From Elephas maximus indicus (Eukaryota > Chordata > Mammalia > Proboscidea > Elephantidae), in NCBI RefSeq assembly GCF_024166365.1, contig NC_064825.1, positions 103,678,480-103,742,479 on the forward strand: a stretch of DNA of 64,000 bases, read 5' to 3'. The translations under genes were made by a program, and so were the position numbers. Shown here one piece after another: positions 22,901 through 33,843 of this stretch. The notes below the pieces were generated by a model, which searched no databases, was not told the DNA's origin, and was given only the letters and a program-made list of their open reading frames with translations. Position 1 is the stretch's first letter, and each line of letters begins with the position of its first letter.

Positions 22901-24050
22901 TCTTTTAGGGTCTATCCTATATGGTGTTTGTTGAGCTTCTTGGATGATTAGCTTTTTATCTATCATGATATGAGGGAAGTTTTCTGTCAACAATTCTTCA
23001 ATGATCCTCTTTCTGTTTTCCATTTCTTCCCCTGTTCCGGAACTCTGATCACAAGTAAATTTTTGCTTTTGATTGTATCCTGCATTGTTCTCAATGTTTT
23101 TTCATTTTTCTTCATACTTTTCTCTGATTTTTGCAACAAAGTGGCATCCAAGGGTTTGTCTTCATTTGCACTGATCCTGTCTTCCATTGTTTCACATTTG
23201 CTCCTAAAACTTTGTATTGCACTGTCCATTTCTCAAATCTTGTTGTTTATCTTTTGGATTTGTGATCGCTGTTTTTGTATGATTTCTAGTTTTTGTCTAT
23301 TTTGACATTTTTTTCCCCGTATTATTTTCCTTAATTCTTCCAAAGTTTTGTCTGTCTTTTTCATGGTTTTCTCCATATTTTTCTTGATTTTGTCTATTTT
23401 TTCCTATTTTTTTTTCCTGCATTTTTCTTTCAACTCTTGGAGAGCCCTGTATATTAGAGTTTTGAATTCTCTATCAGGTAGTTTTAGTGCCTTTTCTTTT
23501 ACTGGAAGGTCATCTGGTGTTTTATTTTGGATGCTTTCTGGAGCCATTCCATCCTGTTTTATTTTTTTATATTTTGATATTGTTTGCTGTCTTTGGGACC
23601 TGCAAGAATTATTTTCTTTGTTTACTGACTGTTGATTTGTTTGTTTCATCTTGATTTTTTTGTTTTATTTGGTTATGTCTGGGCAGTCATGCTGTGTGTC
23701 CTTTGTTTCTTGCTTTTCTGCGTGTATGACACTTCTCATCACCTTGTCTAGGTGGGCAGTGCTGGTCATTCAGCTACAGTGCAACAGGGCAGGTGCAGTG
23801 GAGGGAGAGTGGGGAATAGGTCTTTTGCAGCATGTACTGGAGCTGACATGGCGGGGCTGAGGGGCTGTGCAGAGTGGGGTCTGTTGGTCTGTGCCTGTGA
23901 TGCTCAGGGGTAAGGCACTCAGTGTGTGGTGCAGATGGGAAGGAAATAAAGGTGAGAACGTGGTGTGTGGAGTGGATGCTCTGTCTCCTGTCGGAAGTTT
24001 CTCTTCACCCCTGTCCATCTCACATGTGGCCAGAAAAAACAATGGACTAG
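16948..24050 (-). mobile_element. Near full-length L1 LINE (L1-B), inactive
   Basis: Starting from a T-tract at 16948 there is the long 3' UTR (to about 18400, with a solo LTR inside). ORF2 follows: C-terminus from 18400, reverse-transcriptase remnants such as [13 protein letters not shown] and [10 protein letters not shown] at 20150-19890, and the endonuclease at 21934-21440 with MAILISDKLDFK and LIDIYRTFHPTAAK. ORF1 remnants occupy 23650-22820, and a G-rich 5' UTR runs to about 24050. Without the LTR it is about 6.5 kb, the normal length. ORF2 is split by many stops and frameshifts. The L1 is older than the direct duplication because its 3' end was copied to 791-3657. Confidence 0.88.
17826..18374 (+). 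mobile_element. Solo LTR (ERVL/MaLR-like) inside L1-B 3' UTR
   Basis: 549 bp, TG...CA ends, twin of 1647-2198. It is inserted in the L1 3' UTR and opposite in orientation to the L1. No internal region. Confidence 0.7.
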
Positions 24051-24159
24051 GGAGAGCTTCTCAGATAATGAACCAGTGGTTACTTTATTAGCTGATCAAG
24101 GAACTTTACATCCAGGGCAGGGAGTCTTTGATACGTCTATCTAGCTATAGGTATTGATT

Positions 24160-26010
24160 TTCTAAGAACCAAGAAGCAGAGGGTGAAGCAAAATGACAAA
24201 GTGAGTGGACAGCTCCACTTACACCCCCAGCAACTAAACCACTGAACAGTGAATAAAAGCAAACACAGACTGAGCTCCCAGAGCTCTGAACAGCAGCTGA
24301 GGTGTTGGAGAATGCAGGATGGAGGAGCAGGAAAGCACAGAAGCTGGCAGAACCTATTCACTAACATCTGGAGCACTTGCTGATTGCAACCATTTTAATA
24401 CAGGGCGGGGCAACACCCCAAACAGGGAACACAGAAAAGGAGCTAACCTGAGGAAGCTGTAGCCCAATCTTTTAAAGCAGTGCAGATTGTTCATGGGTGT
24501 TTGCAGATCATGCAATTGGCTGGGCGGGGGGAGTGGTGGTGGGAGAGGAGACCATGGCACTGTGAGAGAGTGCTGTTAAATCTCACTGAGGCCCAAGATA
24601 GACATGCACTAGGACCAGAAGGAACTGCAAGGGCAGCAGGTTGATGGGAATACTTCAGATGGATGGATGACAAGGAGAGAAATTGCTGTCTCCCTGTCCA
24701 CAGTGGTACACCATGTGAGAGCTTGTGCAAGGGCTCCCATGAAGGAAAGACATAGGGAGCCTGCCACCTTTGCCACAGCAAAGTTGAACTCCACTGCTTA
24801 TGTCTGCATCTGTGAATAGCTAAACCCTCTCCCTGCACATGCATATTGAATTCCAGAGACCAAGCATCCAGAACTCCTGAATCAATACTGAAAAAAAAAA
24901 AAAAAAAAACCCTAAGGATAAAAATGCCCTCTAGTGGTTCTCAGGAGAAGATAACAGCCAATTGTGGATGGGTCGATTCTGACTCATAGGGACCCTGTGG
25001 GGTGGAGTAGAGCTGCCACATGGGTTTTGCAGGGCTGTGAGTCTTTGCATTGCAGAGGCAGGCTTCTGCATGTTTCTCCCACAGAGCAGCTAGTGAGTGT
25101 GGGCCCTGGCCTTTCGTTTGGCAGCTGGGCACTTGGCTGCTGTGCCACCTAGACACCCAATCAAAAAACTATTCCACAAAAACCAGAATACAAAATTTAA
25201 AGTAAAAATAAAAGATAACAAAATGGCCCAAGTTCAACAAAAAATAGTAAAACACACAAAATCACAAGAGAAGAACCAATCAAAAACAAAATATGAAGAG
25301 GACCTTTCTTCTATGGGGGTTAGACTAATGGAAAAAATTGAAAAATTTCAGATTATGGTGCTAAGTATATTTAAAGAAAGCAAAGAGCATACAGAAAACA
25401 AACTAATGGAGATCAGGAGACAAATGGGAACAAAATGAGAGATTGAGCAAGGAAATTGAAAACATCAGAAAACCCGAAAGAGAAGTACTGGAATTGAAGA
25501 ATATAGCAACTGAATTAGAAAAAAGCCATAGAAGCACTCAACAATACTATTGAACAGACAGAAGATAGAATAAATGAATTAGAAGACAAAATAACTGAAT
25601 TTATCAAGTCTTTAAAAAAAATGTTTTTTTTTTGTTTATTACAAGGAAACAGCCAAATACACACAGAAACAAAAGAATCAAAAAAAAAAAAAAAAAAAAG
25701 AATATACAAAACACTCAAAAAACAGATAGCAAAATGCGTGAGGTAGACACTTCGCTTCCAGTAATAAACTTAAATGTAAATGGTTTAAATGCCCCAGGAA
25801 AAAGGCAGACAGTGGCAGAATGATAAAAAACAAAAAAACAGACAAAAAAACCAAACATGACCCATCCTTTAGCTGTCTACAAGAAACTCTTAGACATAAG
25901 GGTACAAACAGACTGAAAATAAAAAGATGGTGAAAAATATTCCATGCAATCAGTGAACAAAAAAGAGCAGTTGTGGCCGTACTGATAGCAGATTAAGCAG
26001 ATTTAAAATC
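24160..26010 (+). mobile_element. L1 LINE (L1-C), 5' UTR, ORF1 and start of ORF2, truncated
   Basis: The plus strand carries an L1 5' UTR-like stretch (24160-24900), a partial ORF1 with a coiled-coil-like, lysine/glutamate-rich segment (25150-25610) and the ORF2 start with the endonuclease motif INLNVNGLNAPGKRQ (25740-25820). The endonuclease continues to about 26010, where an RTE tail follows. It is oriented 5' to 5' against L1-B. Multiple breaks; an AFROSINE interrupts it. The 5' boundary is approximate. Confidence 0.75.
24955..25160 (-). repeat. AFROSINE (diverged)
   Basis: Reverse complement of the SINE: 'gggtcgattctgactcatag' tail part, 'gtgccacctagacaccc' head end. It sits at the 5' UTR/ORF1 border of L1-C. 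Confidence 0.75.
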
Positions 26011-26156
26011 AAGATGGATTGACACAGTGGCTGCAACAATGGGCTCAACATAACAACAATCACGAGGATGCCGCAGGACCGGGCACTGTTTCCCTCTGTT
26101 GTACTTAGGGTTGCTACCAGTTGGAACAGTTTTGATGGCACCTAACAACAACAATA
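26011..26156 (+). repeat. RTE LINE 3' end at the outer edge of arm B
   Basis: It matches the RTE 3' terminus ('gattgacacagtggctgcaa', 'gcacctaacaacaacaa'). Arm B homology begins at the first base after the AAC-rich tail. It is 5' truncated. Confidence 0.85.
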
Positions 26157-26401
26157 ATTAGTCAATAGTTGACACTTGTGGCAGTCTTGTTTCAACTCTG
26201 CTTCTCATCAAGCCTGAATCAATGTTTTTTTTTGTAACACTGGTGTAGTGTGTTGTGTTTTACAAAGCTCTCTTCTGGCATTAAAGAAAATCTTTTTTAC
26301 TGAAAATTTTCTGATGTGGTCAGAGTAGTGTAATGACCTTTCATGTACTCAACACCCAGTTTTCATGATTATCAATTCAGGGTAATTTTGTTTCATCCAT
26401 A

Positions 26402-26640
26402 CAGGACATCTTGACGGCAGCACTACTGACATTTTGGGTTAGATGATTCTTTGCTGTGAGGAGCTGCCCTGTGCATTGCAGGATGTTTTGCAGCATCCCT
26501 GCTCTTTCAGTGCAGATAGCACCTGCATGCCTGCTCTTCCCCCCTCTTCCCACCTCAGCTCATGTTGTGACAACTGAAAACATCTCCTGACATTCCCAGA
26601 TATCTCCTGGGGGCAAATTGCACACAGTCGAGAGCTACTG
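26402..26640 (-). repeat. MER5A-type hAT relic
   Basis: Counterpart of 10880-11117 in arm A. The reverse complement shows the same 'gcaggatgttttgcagcat' core and the 'agctactg' end. Confidence 0.85.
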
Positions 26641-27589
26641 ATTTATACCCTTGTCACCAAAAGCAAAGAGAGGTGCTATTTTGGTTTCCTGACACTTGCG
26701 GTCCCTATTCCTTGCACTCAACCTTTTGAATAGTGTCATTTCATATGAAGCCACATGATTGAGCTCATGATAGGGGGGCTTACATCTAATTAATCTCTGA
26801 AAAGCATAGAGGCCCATCCAGAGTAAGTGCCTTGTGAACAGTGGTTGAATTGTAATTTGTTCACATATTCTATTTATTTCTGAAGTTGTTGCTCCCTACA
26901 AGGAAGTTTGAGATTTTAGTAACCAGGTCCTGTTTCTCATGAGGAAGGCTGCCTGATGAGGAAGGGAAAAAGGGTGCAGCTCTCTGGAGACCAACCTTCT
27001 CTCACCTGATCATCACGCCTTTTCCCCTGGTGTCTCTGGAACTGTTTCAACTCAAGGCTAAGTTGCCAGAGTTCTTATTTTTTTTGTAGAAGAGAGGTGA
27101 GGGAAGTCTCCTTTGCTCTTGTTTTAAATCAGGTAGAACTGAAACCCCAGTGGCTTTGTTTCAACATCCTGAGTCTGGGGGTACTGGGGTAGTAAATTCT
27201 CAGCCTTGTGACTCTGGCAAGACAGGTATCTCATTTTGATGGTTCTCATTTGGCTTACTGCGAAACCTGGGTGGACCTGGGTAGGAGCTGTTCTCCAGGT
27301 GTTATTTATACCTCTGTGTTCAGAACAGAAAATGTAACTGCGGTGAGAACAGCAAAGCTGTGGAGACACTGGGATGAGATTTTTGTTTTGTGACCATGTG
27401 CTTCTTTTGCATGTGATGATGATTATTCCACACTGAAAGCAAAGGGAATGTGGTGAGGAGCACGTGACATTTTACAAGTGCTCTCACATTGCTCTAGTCA
27501 TTGACTGAGCATCTAGTGGAGGAAAGCACAGTGATGGGCACCTGGGTTCAGGACCGGAGAAGATGCATTCTTGGTCCTGGGGGAAGCTT
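26641..27589. other. Arm B flank, no gene recognised
   Basis: Inverted match to about 10030-10879. An 81-codon minus-strand frame at 27124-27369 partly parallels a frame in arm A but the two diverge in frame and length, so no gene is called. Confidence 0.5.
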
Positions 27590-28100
27590 TGTTCCTTCAA
27601 TATTTAATGAACATCTGCAATGTACCTAGAACTGTGCTAAGAAGGCTAGGGAAGGTATATATCCAATGTTCATCCATTAATTCATTCACTTTATATTACC
27701 AGTTGCGGAGTCGATTCTGACTCATGGCCACCCTGTGTTGTCAGGGCAGTGCTATGCCCCATGGGGTTTTCAATGGCTGGTTTTTCAGCATAAGATTGAC
27801 AAGACCTCCTTCTGAGGGACCTCTGGGTGGATTCAATCCTCCAGCCTTTTGGTTAGCAGCCAAGAGCGTTAAGTGCTTACACAACCCAGGGACTCCTTAT
27901 CTACATTATCGGAATGCTATTTGTGGCAGACGCCTCAGTAGATGGTGGGGTGGTAAGATACATCTCTGTCTTCAGGAAGTTCACTGTTCAGCGGAACAGA
28001 TGACTACATAAAACAATTATAATTCAGTGTGGTAAGTACTGTAATTCCAAAATGCCCTGAGAGAGAGAAGCTACTGATCACATGTGCCTGTGGATTGAGG
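27590..28100 (-). repeat. L2 LINE fragment interrupted by an AFROSINE
   Basis: Both sides of the SINE carry L2 3' text, reverse of 'tatttattgagcacctac...' on the left and 'ggaagttcactgttcagcgg' / 'ggtaagtactgtaattcc' on the right. L2 stopped moving before placental radiation. Its absence from arm A therefore points to a deletion there. Confidence 0.65.
27695..27895 (-). repeat. AFROSINE inside L2
   Basis: Reverse-complement AFROSINE with 'ggagtcgattctgactcatg' and 'gttttcaatggctgg'. Its head ends at 'acccagggactcc'. Confidence 0.85.
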
Positions 28101-28204
28101 AGATGGATTTTCTATCTCTGAGAGGAATCCAAGACAGTATGGAGGCTGGGAGACTAACATCCTTGTATGACACTGACTGTAGGATTTAGGACATCTACCT
28201 GTGA

Positions 28205-28325
28205 GGTAGATATTACCTGCATCTTGCAGTGAGAACCCTGAGACTCTGAGAGTTTTTAAATAACTTTCTAAGTATCACATAGCTATTACCTGAAGAACCC
28301 TAATGTGAACCAAGGAGTCCAGACT
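28205..28325 (-). repeat. MIR SINE fragment
   Basis: The reverse MIR core is visible in 'tcttgcagtgagaaccctga' and 'taagtatcacatagctatta'. Highly diverged. Confidence 0.55.
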
Positions 28326-29503
28326 CCTGTAAATGCTTCCTTCCTTTAGTGGCTTCTTCATAAATCTTCCCTGTTAACCTGGCAGTTTAGGGCTGGTCTC
28401 TACCCTCTCTCTTTATCTCTGTAATTATAAACTCTACCAGTGATTTCTTCTGGCTCAGGGTGCTTAATCATCTGAGTCTATCCCAATTACTGAAGGAAAG
28501 AAGCTTGTGGTGTGAGTGGAAGTCATATGGGTCCTGGTCTTAGGTCTGCATGGAGTCAGTGTATGAACAGCTCTGCTGATACACAGACATCAGCTTCCTT
28601 GGACTAGCTACCTTGAAAGTCCAGCATGGACTAGATGATCTGCAAATCAGTCAGTGAGCGATCATGGTGATTCCCTGAGGAGTCTGGAAGGCTGGGCTGT
28701 GGGGAAAGATGTGTCAGGACATGAGTGGGCACAGGAGGGGTGGTTTGGATTTTTGTTGCTACTGAGGAGCATATGTATGGAGGATATGAAGGTACCAGTA
28801 AGACGAATTGTTTAGGGATTGAGTTAGACCCTTGGAAAAAGAAAGATCATTAAGTGGTCAAGAGAAGAAAGAGAGAATTAGGAGGAGAAGCAGAGGTAAG
28901 AGGGATTAATAAATATCAAAAATGTTATTCTGCACACCAAGGAAGCAAAGGGAAAGGGAATGAGTGAATGCTGCAGACGATAAACAATTAAAAACATTTG
29001 AAGGCAGTAGGAAGACATCTAAAATGGAGACAGAACACTGTCCTGGCTGTCCCACATGGTTCAATGAAATGTTAACCTACTAACAGGTTTCCCCCTTTCT
29101 GGTCTGTTTCCGTTAGTCCAACCTTTGCCTACAAAGTGATTTTACTTTCCAGTTGAATAGCATTCCTAATAATTTGCTGTCATTACAGGATACACACACA
29201 AGTCCATAACAGCCCTTCATAAACTTTCTTCAGACTCTATCTCCAGCTTTATCTTTTCCTATTCTCTCCTTTACTCCAGCCACACATGATACATTTTCAC
29301 AGATTTGCACTTGCTCTTCTGCCTTCTTAGACTGCTCTTTTCTTATACACATAAATAACTCCCATTAATCTTTTGATATCACAAGCTTCTAAGACACCCA
29401 GAGGATTATGATATAATTCACCCACTTACCTCAACCAAGGAGTCTCGTGTTGTGTATCATTTCAGATCACCCGCTCAAACTACTATATCCTAGTGGTGAC
29501 TTC
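28326..29503. other. Upstream flank of the OR4X2-like pseudogene
   Basis: The right-hand part is an inverted match to 9310-9990. A 'tgtatcatttcag' sequence at 29453-29465 would serve as a splice acceptor for a 5' untranslated exon, and the matching place in arm A reads 'cttcaaa'. No other gene is seen. Confidence 0.5.
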
Positions 29504-30433
29504 ATGGCTGACACACACAATGTGACTGAATTCATTTTTCTGGGACTCTCTACCAATCCGGAGGTACAGAAAGTTTGCTTTGTGATATTTTCGTTCTTGT
29601 ACACAGCAACTGTGCTGGAGAATTTCCTCATTGTGCTCACTGTCATAACCAGCAGAAGTCTTATTTCCCCCACGTACTTCTTCCTCAGTTACCTGTCCTT
29701 CGTGGAGATCTGCTACTCCTCTACCACAGCCCCCAAACTTATCTTGGACTTGCTGGCTGAAAGGCAAGCCATATCTCTGTGGGACTGCATGACACAGCTT
29801 TTTTTCATTCATTTCTTTGGTGGCACCGAGATTTTTCTGCTCACTGTGATGGCCTATGATCGCTACGTGGCCATCTGCAAGCCCCTCAACTACACTACCA
29901 TCATGAACCAGCAAGTGTGTGCTGTCTTGGTAGGAATAGCATGGGTGGGGGGCTTTGTGCATTCCCTTGCCCAAGTTCTTCTCGTCTTCCACTTGCCCTT
30001 CTGTGGCCCCAATGTGATTGACCACTTCTTCTGTGACCTGCTTCCTCTGCTCAAGCTTGCCTGCTCTGACACCTTTCTCATTGGTCTGTTGATGGTTGCC
30101 AATGGGGGAACCGTGTCTGTGATCAGCTTTGCGGTTGTCTTAGCCTCCTATGTGGTTATCTTGCTCCATCTGAGGACTCGAAGCTCTGAGGGGTGACGAA
30201 AGGCCCTGTCCACCTGTGGGTCCCATATTTCTGTGGCCGCCTTGTTTTTTGGGCCCTGTATCTTTATCTATCTGAGGTCTTCTACCACTCTATCTGTGGA
30301 CAAGATGGTGGCTGTGTTCTACACAGCGATTACCCCTCTCCTTAACCCTGTAATCTACTCCCTGAGAAATGCTGAAGTGAAGAAGGCCATGAAGAGGCTG
30401 TGGAGCAAAACAATGAAACTGAATGAGAAATAG
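29504..30433 (+). pseudogene. OR4X2: OR4X2-like odorant receptor, arm B copy with one premature stop
   Basis: From ATG 29504 to TAG 30431-30433 the frame is continuous over 310 codons except for one TGA at 30194-30196 (codon 231). It begins MADTHNVTEF with the glycosylation site N6-V-T and has [35 protein letters not shown] and a normal ending KLNEK. The stop lies in the third inner loop, just before the KALSTC motif of TM6, so a product would lack TM6, TM7 and the G-protein contact region. GN of TM1 has become EN (G39E) and PMYFF reads PTYFF, both at strongly conserved positions, consistent with relaxed constraint. It could still be a segregating null allele, or a sequencing error could be involved. 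It is 35 kb from OR4X1 and on the same strand, the human order. Confidence 0.93.
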
Positions 30434-30599
30434 AGACTGAGTATTGGCTCCGTGAGTTTAGAATGATGCTGAGTCTAAATGGAAAGTTGGGAAGGGCAGA
30501 ATGGGTTGAAAGAAATAAAATGCAGAACATTTGTTGGTTCTAGGGTTATTCTAGCTTTTGTCCATCTTTAAAAACTTCATTTTAATTGCTTATAAAATA

Positions 30600-30890
30600 T
30601 AATCTCTTGTGGATATACTGTAACTTAACTAGTCATTTTTCTGTTGTTAGATATGTAGGTAGTTTCTAATTTTTTACTACTATAAATAACGTTGTGGTAA
30701 ATATTCTTGAATAGCAATCTTCCACTATAATTTTGATTTTCTTTTAGCCTCACTTCCTAAAGTGAATTTACTTTGTTAAAGCGTATGAAGACTTTGAGGA
30801 ATAGTGTTAAATTGATTCCCAGAAAAATCATAACAATTCATCTACCCTGTGAGAGTGCTCTTGACAGAATGTGATAACGTTGTTAAACAT
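30600..30890 (-). repeat. Old L1M fragment
   Basis: 'tttactactataaataacgt', 'ccactataattttgatttt' and the 'gagagtgctcttgac' text resemble the reverse of an L1M 3' end. Only part has a mirror in arm A (8105-8240). Confidence 0.55.
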
Positions 30891-30935
30891 TTTTTGGGGG
30901 GGGTTGAGAAATAGAATATTTATATATTCAAAGTA

Positions 30936-31145
30936 TCTTCCCAACCCAACCAAACCAATTGATTTCAACTCATGGCAACCCCATATACTGCAGAGTAAAG
31001 CTGCACTCCACAGGGTTTTCAAGGCTGTGACCTTTTGGAACCAGGTCACTAGGCCTTTCTTCTGAGGTGTTTCTGCGTGGGTACAAACCACGAACCTTTT
31101 GGTTAATAGCTGAGCAATTAACTGTTTGTGCCACCCGGGGACTCC
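30936..31145 (-). repeat. AFROSINE, arm B specific
   Basis: Full-length reverse-complement AFROSINE: 'ccaattgatttcaactcatg' tail part through 'ccacccggggactcc' head end. No counterpart in arm A, where the surrounding sequence is missing. Confidence 0.85.
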
Positions 31146-31404
31146 AAGGTGTCTCCCCACAAGGGAAAAATGTAACTTTACAGTGGAGGGACCTCGAAGA
31201 CACAACTTTAAACAATTGTTCAGAGTTGTAAAGGGACACTAGTAATGGCACAAACTGACACCCTGTGCCTCCTTATATAATGTACTGGAGAAGCACACAA
31301 TATCACTTCTGTGGTATTACTGCCAAAAATACATAACTTGAGTCTAATTTATAAAACATCAGGCAAACTCAAATTGAAGGACTATTTACAAAATTATTGG
31401 TCTG

Positions 31405-31590
31405 TATAATTGGCTACTAACCAGAAGTTTAGTGGTTTGAATTCACCCAGAAGTACCTCATAAGAAATGCCTGGTTATCTACTTCTGGAGGATCACAGCC
31501 ATTGAAAACCCTATGGAGTCAGTTTTACTCTGAAACACATGGGTTGCCGTGAGTCAGAATCGTTTTGACTGTCAATTGGTTTGGTTTTCT
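31405..31590 (+). repeat. AFROSINE shared by both arms
   Basis: Plus-strand copy with 'gccattgaaaaccctatgga' core and 'cagaatcgttttgactgtca' tail. The truncated counterpart is 7832-7960. Confidence 0.85.
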
Positions 31591-32129
31591 TTCTTTCGTT
31601 TTTGTTTTACTCTTCAGAAATGTCAAGGTCATGAAAGACAAAGAAAGATTGAAAAACTATTCCAGATTAAAGGAGATTAAAAATATATGATAACTAAAAG
31701 CAGCATGTGATTTTGGATTGGATCCTGGACTAGATCAAGGGCGTTAGTAGTACAAAATGCCTGTAGAGTAGATAATAGAGATGCATCACTGTTAACTTCC
31801 TGATTTTGATAATTGTACTGTATTTATGCCAGGGAATGTCTTTGGTTTTAGGAATTACTCACTGAAGGGCCTAAAGGCAAAGAGACATCGTGTTGACTGG
31901 TAGCTTAAGCACTGCAGAAAAAAATTCTATCTATTGAGAGTATGAATGATAAGAAAAAATGTGGCAAAATACTAACATTTGGAGAATATGGATTAAGAGT
32001 ATACAGAAATTCCTTATGCTATTATCGCGATATTTTTGTAACTCAGAAATTATTTTAAAATAGAAAGTTAAAAATATTTTGCAAATTTCATATGCATCTT
32101 ACCATTTAATTTGCATTTCTTCAATTTTT

Positions 32130-33420
32130 TTTTGTGAAAATAGTATTTCCGTGTTTAACTGACTTTGAGTTTTATTTACAACGCTGTATGTTCAAAGGCT
32201 TTACGTTTCTATGTAGTAAAGTCTATCAGCTTTTCCTTTTGATTTTTTCCATTGCTTTTGTGTTTAGAATATCCTATAGCACCAGTTTCTTTCATAAGGC
32301 TTAAAAAAAATCAATGAACTGAAAAGGTACATGTGAAAAGTTTTATTTCCTTCCTTCCTCCATTACTCCTTTCCTCTCTCCCACTTGATAAACAATTTTC
32401 TTAGTTTCCTGTTTTTCTTCTAGAGTTCCCTTAAGCAAATGTAAAAATGTATATATATATATACATATATATATATATAATATGTATTCCCATTGATCTT
32501 CAGCTTTTATTTGGGCGATAGCATACAGTATAAGCAGTTATGAAACTTGCCTTATTTAACAATATATCTTGAAGATTTTTCTACATTATTATTATTTATA
32601 GCTTTGTGGTCCTCATTGAATGGATGTATCAGCATTTAATTAACCAGTCTTCTACTGATAATATTTTTTCAAATAGTGCTGCAGTGATTAACCTTGTCTT
32701 AAACACATGAAACTAATCTGTAGGTTAAATTTCTAGAAATGGAATTACTGGATCAAATGTGTGTATTTCTTGATAATTTGATAGATGTTACCAAATTACC
32801 CTTTGCAGCGATTGTACCAATTTGTGCTCTCATCAACAATTTTGTCTTTCCTGCAAAATGTAATGTTAGACTTTTGGGATTTTGGTAATCTGATAGATTA
32901 AAAAATGGCAGCTAGTATAATTTTAATTTGCATTTATTTCGAGCAAGGTTGAATATCTTTTCATATGGCTAGAGCCCATTTACATTTTCTGTGAATTGTC
33001 TGTTCCTATCATTTTCTCGGTAATCGACTCGACGGCACTGTTTTTTTTTTTTTTTTTTTTAAATCATTTTCCCATATTTGGGTTGTGATTCTTTTTTTAT
33101 GTTCTAAGAACTATTTATATATAAAGATTAATCTTTCTGGTATGATTCTTTTCCTTGGTTTGTCATTTGATCTTTGATGTTATTTTTTTTTTGACATACA
33201 GAAGTTTATGCTTTTTTGCAATTAATTATCATTATTTTACTTTATAGCTTCTGGAATACCCAGGACCACACTGTTTCTTATTATGGAAGCTTTATGAAGA
33301 TGCTTTAATGTCTGGTGGGGCTAGTCCCTTCTCATTGCTCTTCATTTTCAAAATTCTCCTGGCAATTGTTTTTCCAAACGAACTTTAAATTTAATTTTAC
33401 TTCTCTTCCTATTCCTTCCA
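32130..33420 (-). repeat. Old L1M LINE (arm B counterpart of 5990-7000)
   Basis: The reverse strand carries the same diverged ORF2/3' UTR sequence as arm A. A TA-rich microsatellite lies at 32448-32480, and a tiny SINE insertion splits it at 33017-33062. No open frame. Confidence 0.65.
33017..33062 (+). repeat. 46-bp 5'-truncated AFROSINE with perfect target duplicates
   Basis: The insert consists of the last bases of an AFROSINE ('aatcgactcgacggcactg') and a T-rich tail. The 9-bp repeat ATCATTTTC flanks it at 33008-33016 and 33063-33071. Arm A (about 6420-6440) has the uninterrupted site, so this is a clean retroposition after the arms formed. Confidence 0.9.
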
Positions 33421-33462
33421 CCTCCACAAAACAGCCTGTTATAATTTTGATTGAAGTCACCT

Positions 33463-33843
33463 TGTTACCTGAGAGAATGCCCTCAGTTCTTGTCTTCGGT
33501 GTAGAAAAGAATTTAAACACTGAGACAAATAGTGCCAAGTAAAAAAAAAAAAAAAAAAAGCAGAGGTTTATTAGCTAGCAGAGAGTTAGTAGCGAAAGTA
33601 CACTTGACCATGGAGTGGCAAGTGGGCTACTAAGATAGAGAGTCTGAGTGCCCCATACGGTCATTTTCTTAGGGCTTTATACCCTTTTCTCCTACCTCCC
33701 CCTGTTAAGGTTTAACTGCCAAGTCAGAAACCCCTGTAGAGACCATTTCCTCTTTCTCTTTCTGGAGTGCAAGCTCTCCCCTCTCCCCTTTATATCATCC
33801 ATTTCTTCTCTTTCTTTCCCCAGTGCAAGCTCTCCCCTTTACA
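33463..33843 (-). mobile_element. Solo LTR, gammaretrovirus-like (ERV1), arm B specific
   Basis: 381 bp, TG...CA ends on the plus strand, flanked by the 4-bp duplicate ACCT (33459-33462 and 33844-33847), the size usual for ERV1. On its own strand it shows a TATAAAG-type box, AATAAA before a T-rich run, and an R/U5-like tail. The matching site in arm A (about 6010-6020) is empty, so it inserted after the inverted duplication. No internal region. Confidence 0.85.
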
